Positions 28,101 through 37,750 of a stretch of 64,000 nucleotides of DNA are shown piece by piece. Both the position numbers and the translations under genes were made by a program. A model generated the notes under the pieces. That model was not told the DNA's origin, ran no database searches, and saw only the letters and a list, made by a program, of their open reading frames with translations. Every line of letters starts with the position of its first letter. Position 1 is the stretch's first letter. Origin of the DNA: an uncultured Saprospiraceae bacterium (GTDB taxonomy: Bacteria > Bacteroidota > Bacteroidia > Chitinophagales > Saprospiraceae). The stretch covers positions 1-64,000 of the forward strand of contig CALGAW010000060.1 of the NCBI GenBank assembly GCA_937959115.1. Direction: 5' to 3'.

Positions 28101-29468
28101 ATGAGAATCCTTTCTACCCTTTTATTTGTTGCTCTGACGTTTTATTTATCGGCACAATCAATCCTTCAAGATCTCGATCAATCGATTGCAGAGTCTTTTG
28201 AAAAGCACTATGATTTTTATCCTTCACCGATCTATTCAAATGCTGAAAATTTTAAACTGAATCCTGTTAAACGGCTTGATAGTTTGGTTTCTATAGCTAT
28301 TGATACAGGTGGTTTTTATTCAAACTTTAAATTTGTTTATGAATATGATGCCTCTTACAATACAACTGTTATAAATGGTTATAACAGTGCGAATTCAATG
28401 ACTCCTTGGGTGAACTCTTTTAGGCAGGAATGGGTGTATGATGCTTCAAACAAGCTAATTGAATATTATCTATATAATCAGTGGTCGCCCAATACAAATG
28501 CGTTTGAGCATGTAAACCGTTATGTGTATAACTATAATGCAAGTGGACAACTTGTTGAAATAGTAAATAGTACAAGCTATGCCTCTACACAGCCATTGGA
28601 GAATCGTATAAAAGAGGTGCGTGCTTACACTGTAAGTGGGGGTTTGGAGGAATCGATATTCTTTGAGTGGACGAATGCGCAATGGGAAAATGACAGAAAG
28701 TACATAAAAACCTATAGTAACAATTTGCTAGTTTTGGAAGAAGCGTATTACCATATTAATATGAACTGGGTTTTAAATTCTAAAATCGAATATTCTTATA
28801 CGAATACATTGGTAGCAACAATAGTCCAAAGCGATTTAGTAAATGGAGCATGGGAAGAAATTGATAAAGTAGAATATTTATATCCAGCTGCAAAGCAAAT
28901 TATCACCTTGTATGATTGGAAAAACAACATTTGGGAACCTGAAATCAAGTTGGAAAAATTCTTTGACAGTGATAGTAGCAAGGTTGCAGAAGTTTCGTCT
29001 TTTTGGCAATTAGCTTCCCAATCGTGGGGATATTATCAGAGAGAGCAATTTGCTTATGACAGTAATATCCCTTATTCAATGCTCGTGACCTTTTTAGAAG
29101 AAGAGGATTGTCGTCGTCAGCTTTTATCATCTAAATTTGAATCGCAAGATACCATTGGTGGTCTCCAAATACTACGGACAGAAACTACTTATTACTGGAC
29201 AGATTTGGCTACTAATACGGAGTTTGTCTTAGATGGAAATTCCTTGCTTGCAATTCACCCTAATCCAGCATCTAGTTTTCTTCGTTTTGATTTGCCGAAT
29301 CCCTTAACGCTGGCTACTATACAGCTTTACAATGCTAGCGGGCAGCTTGTCATAAGCCAAGAGTTGAAAGGAAATACCCTCAAACTAAACAACTTGCCAT
29401 CTGGGTTTTATAGTTGTCTGGTACAGGAAGGCGAAAACCTATATAGTGGTAAGGTGATCGTAGAGTGA
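28101..29468 (+). CDS. T9SS type A cargo protein with YD-like repeats
   Basis: 455 residues with a signal peptide (MRILSTLLFVALTFYLSAQ). The body has loosely repeated tyrosine/tryptophan units (FVYEYDAS..., WVYDASNKLIEYYLY.QW, YVYNYNASGQLVEIV, VEYLYPAAKQI..Y.W), similar to YD/RHS-like repeats common in Bacteroidota secreted proteins. The last ~75 residues are a T9SS type A sorting domain (AIHPNPASSFLRFDLP ... LPSGFYSCLVQEG...GKVIVE). No catalytic motif is visible. It is a probable surface or secreted protein. Confidence 0.9.
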   Translation: MRILSTLLFVALTFYLSAQSILQDLDQSIAESFEKHYDFYPSPIYSNAENFKLNPVKRLDSLVSIAIDTGGFYSNFKFVYEYDASYNTTVINGYNSANSMTPWVNSFRQEWVYDASNKLIEYYLYNQWSPNTNAFEHVNRYVYNYNASGQLVEIVNSTSYASTQPLENRIKEVRAYTVSGGLEESIFFEWTNAQWENDRKYIKTYSNNLLVLEEAYYHINMNWVLNSKIEYSYTNTLVATIVQSDLVNGAWEEIDKVEYLYPAAKQIITLYDWKNNIWEPEIKLEKFFDSDSSKVAEVSSFWQLASQSWGYYQREQFAYDSNIPYSMLVTFLEEEDCRRQLLSSKFESQDTIGGLQILRTETTYYWTDLATNTEFVLDGNSLLAIHPNPASSFLRFDLPNPLTLATIQLYNASGQLVISQELKGNTLKLNNLPSGFYSCLVQEGENLYSGKVIVE

Positions 29469-29516
29469 TCTTGCTGCGCTTAATGCGATTTCAATGAAGG
29501 GTATGAATCTAAACAA

Positions 29517-29549
29517 AAATCCGAATCTGTTCTCAACAAATTCGGATTT
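29517..29549. terminator. Bidirectional terminator between convergent genes
   Basis: Perfect 10-bp stem AAATCCGAAT / ATTCGGATTT, located between the convergent ends at 29468 (+) and 29579 (-). A-rich and T-rich flanks on both sides suit both genes. It resembles the terminator at 30702-30736. Confidence 0.85.
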
Positions 29550-29578
29550 ATAATTTTTAGGAATAGTGGTTTTAACCA

Positions 29579-30418
29579 TTACCTAACTCTTAATTCATCA
29601 TGCTGCGCGTCGAAATTGAAATCTAAGAAAAACCCTAATCTACAGCCTTCAATACTATGAATAGGAGCTCTATTTGTTCCGATATTATTGCTTCCATCCC
29701 CATTCCAATCTCCTGAATGGTAGGCTAAGTCGAGTGTGCCACCATAACGTTGAGCTCGATCGTGTTGGGTGTCACTGTCAAAATTCATTAGGATAAGATT
29801 TCCACGTCGTACAGCCATATTGTCTATTCCATCCCCATTCCAATCTCCAACTAAATATTGATCTTCACGATTGCCCCTTCCGTACCTATAGAAAATGTCA
29901 TGACTTGAATTGCCATTGGTATCCAAATATAATTTATTTCCTCTTCTAACTCCGATTCGGTCTCTACGACTAGATGTCCATTTTCCAACTAGATACTGAT
30001 CCTCTTGATTCCCTAGCCCATAAGATTGAACGAAATCATGTTGAGTATCATTATTATAGTCCATGTAAATTTTATTTCCGCGTCTTACAGCAAGGTTGTC
30101 AAAACCATCTCCATTCCAGTCGCCAACTAAGTATTCATCTTCACTATTTCCTGTTCCATAAGTAAGTATCATATCTGGTAATGGTTGACCATTAAGGTCA
30201 GGTCTTCGAATAATTATTTCATTATTCACTCTTCTTGCTATTTGATCAAAACCAAGACCAAGGAAATCTCCAATCAGATATTCATCTGCACACACAAGAA
30301 CTCTTTGGGCAACTTCATTGGTTGGCTCCTCATTGTCTGGGAGCTTTATTTCTTCTTTTGTACAGGAACCAAAAAATATTATCCAGCTGAAAACAATTAA
30401 CAAGTTTAAGTTTTTCAT
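29579..30418 (-). CDS. Lipoprotein with FG-GAP/VCBS-like repeats
   Basis: 279 residues. The N terminus MKNLNLLIVFSWIIFFGSCTKEE has a lipobox with the cysteine at about 19. The mature part consists of four to five ~46-residue units of the form EDQYLVGDWNGDG.DN.AVRRGN.IYMD.N.DTQHD..Q.YG.GN, typical of VCBS/FG-GAP-like beta-propeller blades found in secreted glycan-binding proteins. One unit has KWTSSRRDRIGVRRG in place of DWNGDG and so lacks the calcium-type loop. It is likely a surface lipoprotein that folds as a propeller; ligand unknown. Confidence 0.88.
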   Translation of the reverse strand: MKNLNLLIVFSWIIFFGSCTKEEIKLPDNEEPTNEVAQRVLVCADEYLIGDFLGLGFDQIARRVNNEIIIRRPDLNGQPLPDMILTYGTGNSEDEYLVGDWNGDGFDNLAVRRGNKIYMDYNNDTQHDFVQSYGLGNQEDQYLVGKWTSSRRDRIGVRRGNKLYLDTNGNSSHDIFYRYGRGNREDQYLVGDWNGDGIDNMAVRRGNLILMNFDSDTQHDRAQRYGGTLDLAYHSGDWNGDGSNNIGTNRAPIHSIEGCRLGFFLDFNFDAQHDELRVR

Positions 30419-30548
30419 AAAAAAATGTTTGATGTTTTGTTAATAAGTAATTTTCTACCAATCAAGCATAGCAGTCTAGTAAGTGCTAAGTAGATTAGAC
30501 TTTAATAAAGGAAAAAGAGTATTTTAATACGGTAGTTTCAGATATAGA

Positions 30549-30656
30549 ATGCCAACTAACCCAATCTATATTTTAGGAACCAAGACCATGGAGTTTATCG
30601 AAGCGTTGAAGGATCGTGTTTCCCAAGAATTATGCGAATGGCTCAAGTATGATTGA
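30549..30656 (+). CDS. Possible small ORF, 35 residues
   Basis: An ATG-initiated frame of 35 codons in the 348-bp gap between the propeller lipoprotein and the cysteine-rich gene. It contains IYILGTKTMEFIEALKDRV and ends in CEWLKYD. I recognise no family; composition looks like a coding fragment but length makes this weak. The rest of the gap (30419-30766) holds only a terminator. Confidence 0.2.
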   Translation: MPTNPIYILGTKTMEFIEALKDRVSQELCEWLKYD

Positions 30657-30701
30657 AGTAGCATTCTCCTACTTAAGAGCTGTTCTTCATTACATTTGAA
30701 G

Positions 30702-30736
30702 AAAAATCCGAATCTGTTTTCTGCAAACCCGGATTC
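30702..30736 (-). terminator. Terminator of the eight-cysteine secreted protein gene
   Basis: AATCCG (30705-30710) pairs with CGGATT (30730-30735), with a T-tract after the stem in minus orientation. The left arm and loop (AAAAATCCGAATCTGTT) are the same as in the terminator at 29517-29549, suggesting a common origin. Confidence 0.6.
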
Positions 30737-30766
30737 ATAAATTATAAGAAAATAAGGAGTAGTTTA

Positions 30767-31120
30767 CTAGTAGCCATTGCCCACAACCACAATGCAGCCA
30801 TCTCTTTGTTTACAGCCCCATTCTTCATTTGGGGCATCAACATTTCGACAGTTTATTGTAACATTATAGTTGCTCGTCCCGTTCATCCCGGATTCATAGC
30901 ACCAGGTAAAACTACAAGAGGAGTTACAGGTGACTTCTGGGTGAATGCCATCAGATATGATGACTGATGTGGACCCAATCGTGGTTACTGATACCTGATA
31001 GCACTCCATGTTATCATTGACTGAAGGAACTTGCACGACTGTCATACTGAAACATTGTGCGCTTCCATTCAACCAAAATAATAGACCTAGCAGGATTAGA
31101 ATAAATTTAACTGATTTCAT
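30767..31120 (-). CDS. Small eight-cysteine secreted protein
   Basis: 117 residues from the ATG at 31120 (MKSVKFILILLGLLFWLNGSAQC); a methionine 12 codons upstream does not fit a signal peptide. The mature ~95 residues contain eight cysteines (spacing pattern around NMECYQV, VTCNSSCSFTWCYE, VTINCRNVD, WGCKQRDGC), enough for four disulfides. The sequence ends in hydrophobic VVVGNGY. No family is recognised. It should be exported by Sec and folded in the periplasm or outside. It could be a compact binding or toxin-like domain; this is speculation. Confidence 0.75.
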   Translation of the reverse strand: MKSVKFILILLGLLFWLNGSAQCFSMTVVQVPSVNDNMECYQVSVTTIGSTSVIISDGIHPEVTCNSSCSFTWCYESGMNGTSNYNVTINCRNVDAPNEEWGCKQRDGCIVVVGNGY

Positions 31121-31288
31121 GTTTTCGTTTAAAGAGGTGATTAATAATCTTTTCAAATGTAGGAAGAACTTTGTTTTGTTGCTACTAAAGAATTGAGTAG
31201 TAATATTGTTGGTTTGAACTTATTATCTTAATTGATTATGAAATATATGTCTTAGTGTTTTGACAATCAATTATTTATTTGATATATT

Positions 31289-32842
31289 ATGTTGTTATTG
31301 AATATTATCCAATTAATGAATATGCAGCCAGTACAAGACAGTAAATTGTTGGTTTTACTAGCAAGCCTCAACGATCAAGAGTTTAAAGAACTTGGATTAT
31401 GGGTCAATTCTCCCATTCACAATTTGTCTCCGAGAACCATAAAGCTGTATGATGCAATCAAAGTCAAAACCAAAAAAAATAAGAAAATAGAATTGCATTA
31501 TTTGTTAAAGCAAACTGGTATCATCAAAAAGGAAAAACAGAAAAAAGAGATTTCACTAAAGGATGTTCAGCAATATAGGATAGCGGCTAGTAAATTTACC
31601 CAGCAAATTCAGGAGTTCTTGATCTGGAAACAGGATAGTCAGGATTCAGTACGAAAAAGCCGAGTGCTTATGGATCAATTGATTGCAAGAAAACTTTATC
31701 AGCTTGTACCACCTATTTTAAACAAATCGAAAAAACAGTTGGAAGCTACCCAGCTAAGAGATATTCCATATTGTATAAACAAGTATCAGCTAGATGAAAT
31801 GCAGTTTTATATGCATCTCAAACAAAAGAACAGATCTTCTATCGAATCGCTAAAACAGGTCGTTGAAAGTTTACAGATTTCATGTCTAAGCCAGTTGTTT
31901 AGGTATTATGTGGCAATTGTAAACACGAATAATCTAATCTCCATCGATGAAGATTTTGCCTTGATGCATACCTTGACTCAGCACATGAGTAATGAGCGTG
32001 ATCTGAAGCATTTTACTGCTCAGATCTACTTCAAACTATTGGTTCTTATAGAAAAGGGAAGTCCAGATGATTATTTTCAGTTTAAGGAATTGCTGTTTAA
32101 CTCAATTGATTCGTTTAATGCAAATGAGCTTAGGCAGTTTTTCGGATTCTTGACTAACTTTTGCAGTCAAATGATAGCACACGGGTACACCAATTTTCTT
32201 CAGGAGCGACTAGGTATTTACAAGGCTGGATTAAAAACGAATTCCTGGACTGCAGGTATCGACTTTTCTAACCACCAATTTGTAAATATCGTCAACGCAG
32301 GATTGAAGGTGAATGAGAATGAATGGGTTAAAGAGTTCATAGAAACCTATAAAAATCAACTGAATTCGCGTGTACGGCAAGATACTGTCCATCTATGTTA
32401 TGCTTTACTCGAATTCGAGAATATGGACTATTCCTCAGCGCAGGATCAACTCAATCAGATCAGCAAGTCAGAAGATTTTTTGCATCATTCATTGCTAGAA
32501 GTACTATTAATCAAAATCTACTTTTTAAGTGAAGAATTAACGTTCGAAAATTTTAGCGTCCATCCTATTCACTCTAGACTAAAAGCGTTTCAAGCTTATC
32601 TTAAAATCGCCTCTGGGAAAAAGCTATCCCCTCAAATGAATTCAATGTACATGAATTTTATTTTAATCTTCAAACAAATCATTCTACTCAAGAAGAAATT
32701 GCTTAATAGTTCGAAGCACGATGCTACAGCCTACAAGAAATTAGAGATTTCCATTAAAACACTTCGAAGTAAATGCATAAAGATTAAACCCTTGACTGAA
32801 CGTAATTGGCTTTTGCAGGAGATTGGACGATTAGAAGGGTAG
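31289..32842 (+). CDS. Large all-helical protein of unknown function
   Basis: 517 residues, lysine-rich, no signal peptide and no membrane segment. The start pattern KLLVLLASLNDQEFKELGLWVNSPIHNLS resembles a group of cytosolic Bacteroidota/Saprospirales proteins I recall that begin with 'L...E...F..FL.SP.FN'; they have no assigned function. Throughout it is predicted helical by composition, consistent with a TPR-like superhelix (for example YCINKYQLDEMQFYMHLKQ). Start is uncertain: ATG at 31289, 31316 and 31322 are in frame. It is monocistronic by position. Confidence 0.8.
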   Translation: MLLLNIIQLMNMQPVQDSKLLVLLASLNDQEFKELGLWVNSPIHNLSPRTIKLYDAIKVKTKKNKKIELHYLLKQTGIIKKEKQKKEISLKDVQQYRIAASKFTQQIQEFLIWKQDSQDSVRKSRVLMDQLIARKLYQLVPPILNKSKKQLEATQLRDIPYCINKYQLDEMQFYMHLKQKNRSSIESLKQVVESLQISCLSQLFRYYVAIVNTNNLISIDEDFALMHTLTQHMSNERDLKHFTAQIYFKLLVLIEKGSPDDYFQFKELLFNSIDSFNANELRQFFGFLTNFCSQMIAHGYTNFLQERLGIYKAGLKTNSWTAGIDFSNHQFVNIVNAGLKVNENEWVKEFIETYKNQLNSRVRQDTVHLCYALLEFENMDYSSAQDQLNQISKSEDFLHHSLLEVLLIKIYFLSEELTFENFSVHPIHSRLKAFQAYLKIASGKKLSPQMNSMYMNFILIFKQIILLKKKLLNSSKHDATAYKKLEISIKTLRSKCIKIKPLTERNWLLQEIGRLEG

Positions 32843-32995
32843 AGTAGGTTGGTTTCAAGCATTGAATAAAAGAAAATTGCATCTATTTAAGACCTTCAAG
32901 CCTCACATAGACGCAAGTCATTCAGTTTATGTTCTACTGTTGAGTTTGCTAAAAAAACGAACGCCAAACGCCGATAATTGTAATTAAATTAACTG

Positions 32996-33041
32996 AAAAA
33001 AAACATACGTCCATATTCACTAATTCGCAAATATGGACGTA
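32996..33041 (-). terminator. Second terminator behind the DUF5060 protein
   Basis: Perfect 12-bp stem TACGTCCATATT (33006-33017) / AATATGGACGTA (33030-33041), with eight A preceding on the plus strand, that is T on the minus strand. It lies ~70 bp beyond the first terminator at 33110-33154, making a tandem pair that would block read-through toward the gene at 31289-32842. The remaining part of the 32843-33191 gap has nothing else that I can support. Confidence 0.75.
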
Positions 33042-33109
33042 AGCACTAAAAATGTATTTCTTTCCAACAATAGGATTGACCATAGCAAGGCCATCATTAG
33101 CGAAAGCGT

Positions 33110-33154
33110 AAAAAAAAACACCCATATCAGCTAACCAATTACCTGATATGGGTG
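33110..33154 (-). terminator. First terminator behind the DUF5060 protein
   Basis: Perfect 12-bp stem CACCCATATCAG (33119-33130) / CTGATATGGGTG (33143-33154) and nine T on the minus strand (33110-33118), 38 bp past the stop codon at 33192. Confidence 0.88.
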
Positions 33155-33191
33155 CAACCGCCCTAAAAAAATGGGCGTCAATTCGATAAGG

Positions 33192-36100
33192 CTACTTCGG
33201 CACACTCGAGAACACGCCATTATTGTAAGACCACAATACTTTATCCGCACCATTGATATCTCCATCCAAATTGAAATCTTCAGATTCATAGATGTTTGAC
33301 AACCCATTAGAAGCTTGCCATAAGATATTGTCGGCCCCCGTGATCTCATAACCCGTTGCAAGACTTTGGTCAGCATTGGCGGCAAAGAGTAGCCAATTGT
33401 TGCCAACAGGCGTTTGTCCTAGTCCACCACCACTGGAATAACTGTTTGCAACTCTAAAGTCATAAGTCATCGCACCATTTACGATAGCAACTGGAGTCGG
33501 ACTCATCGCTGGTAGGTGATTTCGATGCTCTACAACAACATAAAGAGCCTTTAGTGAGTTGTCCAGTACCGCGGATAGATTTGAGGCTGTAGTGCCATCT
33601 TCTAGCAACATAACAGCGCCTTTTGCAACTTCGTCGATCGCCAATGGAGACGTCCGAAGACTTACTAGGACCCAGTCTACTGCTTGAGCAGGAATGGTTG
33701 GTAAGATTTCAGTACCAGGGTAATTCCATGGTGACGTATTATAGGGTTGACTATTCGGAATTAAATTCAGCGGATTCAATAACGTGGTCATTTTGTTTTG
33801 TCCATCAAATGTACCTTCTAAAAACAGTTGTACATCACAATCCACCGTTTGTGTCGTGGAGGTAGGTGTTACAGAAAGACAAAGGGTTGGTCGACCTGGT
33901 ATATTTGTTACTTCTTGTGACTGGAAAGAGACATCGTTACCAGTGGTCTGTGTCATGATAATGGTAAAGTCATCACCAACAGTAACTCCTGATAAAGGCC
34001 AAGTATAGGTAGTGCTCAAGGCATAAGCACCTTGTGTCAATTCGCCTAAAAGTCCTGAAGCAGCTGGTTTGTTTGCATTAGATAGCGTAGTTTCTGTCCA
34101 ATTGTTTGTTGCACCCTTTTCCATCATGATTCGTCCTGTACCAGCATCTGATCCCACCGTTAGTTGCAATTCAGCAGCCGTTACCGTTCCTGAGATATTA
34201 CTCAAATCAAACATCAAGTAACCGACTCGATTGTTCGTTTCGACACGCATCTGTGTGGTGTTAAACAATGTTCCACCAGCACCTTGCAGGTAAGCGTCAT
34301 GAATTGGCTCAAGACAGATGATTGCAGGTTGAACAGATCCCGCGCAGATGCAATCTGTCGTGTAAACATCATTACTTGTTGCTGGGTTATTGTCGTTACA
34401 TGCGGTACCAATCAAGGTGTCATCGAAGTTCGGACATAGATCATCTGCATCGCAAACTGAGTCGTTATCCGTATCCTCGAAGGTTCCTATACAATTACAA
34501 CTATTGTCATACACGTCATTAATTGTACAAGCATCTGAATCATTACAAGGCGTTCCTGCTGTACAATCGTTTATAAAGTCAATCCAGTTGACGTCAAATA
34601 AGCCTCCAGGTCCAGGTCCGGTAAACACAAGTGTCATGATTTGAATACCAGGATTCGTTAAGGTTGTGTTTAATGTAAATGTTTGAAAGGCTTCATATCC
34701 ACCAGTATTGGTTACAGGAACAAGCGCTACAGAGGTTCCATTCATTAATACATTTACGGTACCACCAGGTGTATTCGAACCAGCTCTGACTCGTATGATG
34801 TAATCGCCAGGTGCAACATTCACAACATATCTAGTCGAATCACCACTATCAATCCATCCAATTTTTGATCCGGATGAATCTGCAGTAGTTGCGATTTGAA
34901 TTCCGCTTTGTTCAACAAAACTTTCTGCTTCAATTCTTCCTGGAATTGGTTGTGCAGGAATTCCAACACAGGCACAATTCCCATTTATTTGATCGTAATA
35001 CGTGTTTGGGTTATTGTCATTACAGGGAGCACCTACTGTACATCCTGGGCCTCCAGGGGTGCAATCTGTTTCCGGGTTATTTGTATTCGTAGGATTGGCA
35101 ACACCAGGCAAGTACATCACAAGTCTGTCTATTTGATGGTATTGTGACCGTCCAGAAATTTGCATCGTATAAACACCAGGATTGTCAAACTGAGCATAGA
35201 TATTATGCCCGTCACCGTCACTGGTAATCGTACTCCATGACCAATTAAGCGCACCTGCAGCCCATGTCTTGAACCAACCTAGCGCACCGGCTCCATTTGG
35301 AACTGGCGTTTTGCCTGATCCTTTCGGATAAACAATACTTCCGTTCGTTTTTTCACCATAGAAGTCATCCGCATCAGGAAACTTAAGCCAAGTATCATTG
35401 TGTTCTGAACTGACAGTACCAAATCCAACTCTATTTCTCCATTGGAATCTATAAGTTCCTGGTGTATTTATTGTTATCGGTACTTCTATCAGACCATTTC
35501 CAGGCGTACCAAACCAGTTTTGCCCTTGCCACTCGAGGTATCCAGTCCCAGAGTACCCAGGAGTAGTGGTTTTGACGGCCCAGTCCGTTCCGCTGATGGG
35601 GAGATTTTCCATTTCTATGACGATCATGCCATTGACTTCTTCATACCCATTACAATTGAAGATTAAAGCAACCCAGTCGTTGTTGTCTGGAGCTGTAAGG
35701 GTGTTCGTAATAGGATTGGTGGCAGTTTGCATCACACCGTTTCTTGGATTATACCATTGTACAGTCCAATTTCCGGTTGGTAGATTGATGCCTGTGGAGC
35801 CGCCATTGGGTCTGTAAACGGCATAGATTTCATTATTTTTTTCAAACACATAATCCGCTCCATCACCCGTTCTGCCATCATTCTCCACCATTTGATGAAA
35901 AGGAAGATAATCCCTGAAAAAGTTCAGGGCAAAATTTGCATCCGTATATTTTTGATCTCTGGTACGATGGTTCTGGCAATTCAAATCGTTACAGCTCGTT
36001 TGACCTCCGTAGTAAAATTCAGCCCCTGCTGCACCAGCCATCAGGCTATTCCAAATCACTTTTTGTCGTACTTTTTTTCGATCTGTAGGATCCACTTGTA

Positions 36101-37466
36101 TTCCATATTGTCCAGTTCCTTGTTCATCAAAAGCAACGACCCATTTTTTGTTTGCATTCCTTGATTTATCTATAAACTCAGTCAAAACTCCCCTGGCGTC
36201 ATTGTAATTGTTATCGTTACCTTGAATAGAAGCCCCATCAATCTGAAAGTTTGTCCCTAAATGTGCATTATATTTGGGCCAGCCATTTGCGAAATTATTA
36301 GGGAATGTATGAAAGACAATAATATGATCGTATGGGTCAATGGCCTTAATGTAGTTCGCCGTGCTGTTAATAACACCCGCACTCAGGTGACACTCTTCAC
36401 CCAGGTTCCAGTTTAAAGCAAGGTGATGGCCAAATCTAGCGACTAGTTCACGGTAATAGATTCTTCGTTCTCTACCGAAGCTATTGCCATCCATAATCAT
36501 ATCGTTTTCATATTCAAAGGTCTTGAAATGCATGTACATCCCGATTTTATCACCGTACTCCATTACTTTTTCCCATTGAGCGAGTCTTGAAACGTCAAAT
36601 CGATCATGGTGTACACCGTTATTCCATTGTTGAGGATCAGAGTAGCTATTGTACGTTCCAACAGGAACTTTTAGTCTATGTGGAAAAACGTTTTCATCAT
36701 CACCATGCAGACTAAGGGTAAGGAAGGAGAATACATTCATCCCTTTATTCGAAAGATATTTGATAGCTCCTAGTAGTTCGGTTCCCTGGCCATTCTTCCA
36801 TGTGTAAGCAGAAGCGTCTGCTGCATTATAGTCTTGCTGGTGAGGAGCCCACGATTTCCTGCGGTTCCCTCGGTTTGGAACATCATCAAAATCAGCATAG
36901 GCGAACGTATTTTCAGGGGCATCAGAACCCATTTTTACGAAGTATTCACCTGTTTCCTGATATTGTAGGTAATGTTCGCCAACGTATTCCAGACGGCCTT
37001 TTCCTCGGTGATCTCTTCCTGTTTTGTTGGTGGCAGCAATGTTAAAGGTGCCAGTATCACCATTAAAACTTGTTGGTGTTCCAGCATTTGGGTCCGTACT
37101 CATGGCCACATCATTTCCTGTACGGAAGGAAGCGGTATAAGTCCATGTTCCTATTTCATCAGGAGCAAAGTGAACAAGCCATTTATTTCCACTAGTGGAA
37201 CTAGAATTGGCTGCATTGCCATCCGCGGCATAATAGCCAGGGACATTGTAACTTTTAATCCCATTTGTAAAGGTGACTTGAAGTCTGTAATTCGTAAAGG
37301 GATTTGGGGTGGCTGTTTCTGACGTATTAGGGCCATCAAATGATATCGTAACTTTGTGCCATTTTCGGAGTTCTCCACTTACGGTACCAGCTGTACAAAT
37401 TTGAGATGATAAAATTAATAAGGATAGAAGGGACCAAACAATGGTCCTAAAGGAAAGGTTAGTCAT
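33192..37466 (-). CDS. DUF5060-type putative polysaccharide hydrolase, copy 1
   Basis: 1424 residues with a signal peptide (to about 26). Order: DUF5060 domain (28-120; SGELRKWHKVTISFDGP...FAPDEIGTWTYTASF); a TIM-barrel-like catalytic region (about 150-590) with candidate acid/base Glu in LNWNLGEE and nucleophile Glu in WVVAFDEQG, as in clan GH-A; a malectin/CBM-like beta domain (about 610-830); a CBM6-like domain (PGRIEAESFVEQSG, about 860-1000); an EGF/TSP3-like cysteine-aspartate linker (CNDSDACTINDVYDNSCNC, DTDNDSVCDADD); a CBM96/DNRLRE-like domain (about 1080-1215; EPIHDAYLQGAGGT...YLMFDLSN); and the unnamed dockerin-like C-terminal module (about 1215-1424). It should be a secreted glycan hydrolase of unknown specificity. 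It is a tandem paralogue of the next gene. Confidence 0.9.
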   Translation of the reverse strand: MTNLSFRTIVWSLLSLLILSSQICTAGTVSGELRKWHKVTISFDGPNTSETATPNPFTNYRLQVTFTNGIKSYNVPGYYAADGNAANSSSTSGNKWLVHFAPDEIGTWTYTASFRTGNDVAMSTDPNAGTPTSFNGDTGTFNIAATNKTGRDHRGKGRLEYVGEHYLQYQETGEYFVKMGSDAPENTFAYADFDDVPNRGNRRKSWAPHQQDYNAADASAYTWKNGQGTELLGAIKYLSNKGMNVFSFLTLSLHGDDENVFPHRLKVPVGTYNSYSDPQQWNNGVHHDRFDVSRLAQWEKVMEYGDKIGMYMHFKTFEYENDMIMDGNSFGRERRIYYRELVARFGHHLALNWNLGEECHLSAGVINSTANYIKAIDPYDHIIVFHTFPNNFANGWPKYNAHLGTNFQIDGASIQGNDNNYNDARGVLTEFIDKSRNANKKWVVAFDEQGTGQYGIQVDPTDRKKVRQKVIWNSLMAGAAGAEFYYGGQTSCNDLNCQNHRTRDQKYTDANFALNFFRDYLPFHQMVENDGRTGDGADYVFEKNNEIYAVYRPNGGSTGINLPTGNWTVQWYNPRNGVMQTATNPITNTLTAPDNNDWVALIFNCNGYEEVNGMIVIEMENLPISGTDWAVKTTTPGYSGTGYLEWQGQNWFGTPGNGLIEVPITINTPGTYRFQWRNRVGFGTVSSEHNDTWLKFPDADDFYGEKTNGSIVYPKGSGKTPVPNGAGALGWFKTWAAGALNWSWSTITSDGDGHNIYAQFDNPGVYTMQISGRSQYHQIDRLVMYLPGVANPTNTNNPETDCTPGGPGCTVGAPCNDNNPNTYYDQINGNCACVGIPAQPIPGRIEAESFVEQSGIQIATTADSSGSKIGWIDSGDSTRYVVNVAPGDYIIRVRAGSNTPGGTVNVLMNGTSVALVPVTNTGGYEAFQTFTLNTTLTNPGIQIMTLVFTGPGPGGLFDVNWIDFINDCTAGTPCNDSDACTINDVYDNSCNCIGTFEDTDNDSVCDADDLCPNFDDTLIGTACNDNNPATSNDVYTTDCICAGSVQPAIICLEPIHDAYLQGAGGTLFNTTQMRVETNNRVGYLMFDLSNISGTVTAAELQLTVGSDAGTGRIMMEKGATNNWTETTLSNANKPAASGLLGELTQGAYALSTTYTWPLSGVTVGDDFTIIMTQTTGNDVSFQSQEVTNIPGRPTLCLSVTPTSTTQTVDCDVQLFLEGTFDGQNKMTTLLNPLNLIPNSQPYNTSPWNYPGTEILPTIPAQAVDWVLVSLRTSPLAIDEVAKGAVMLLEDGTTASNLSAVLDNSLKALYVVVEHRNHLPAMSPTPVAIVNGAMTYDFRVANSYSSGGGLGQTPVGNNWLLFAANADQSLATGYEITGADNILWQASNGLSNIYESEDFNLDGDINGADKVLWSYNNGVFSSVPK

Positions 37467-37692
37467 GGAGATATATTTGTTATAAAATAATGTCTTTCAG
37501 ATTAAATCAACAAAAAGTAAAGGAGGCGTTTACATCTATTGATTGTCAATGATCTAAGATAACCAATAAATATGGATTAGAAAAACAATTTCACATATTG
37601 AAAAAGCAGTCAAGTTTGCCAAATCAGTGAGACATCTGCGTTTTTTCCGTAAGACCAGGAAATGTTTGGAAATTTAGTTAAACCGTTTGATC

Positions 37693-37725
37693 AAAAAAAG
37701 GCCCGAACTTCAAAAGCTCGAGCCT
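37693..37725 (-). terminator. Terminator between the tandem DUF5060 genes
   Basis: Stem AGGCCCGA / TCGAGCCT with one mismatch, plus seven T on the minus strand, 26 bp past the stop codon of copy 2. Each of the two paralogues therefore has its own terminator and is probably transcribed separately. Confidence 0.7.
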
Positions 37726-37750
37726 GTATTAGTGATAAGATTTGTTTCAA

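Noticed and set aside
33020-33115. A possible short minus-strand peptide between the two tandem terminators (contains AFANDGLAMVNPIVG)
   Set aside because: It crosses a terminator hairpin, has no start signal and no recognisable family.
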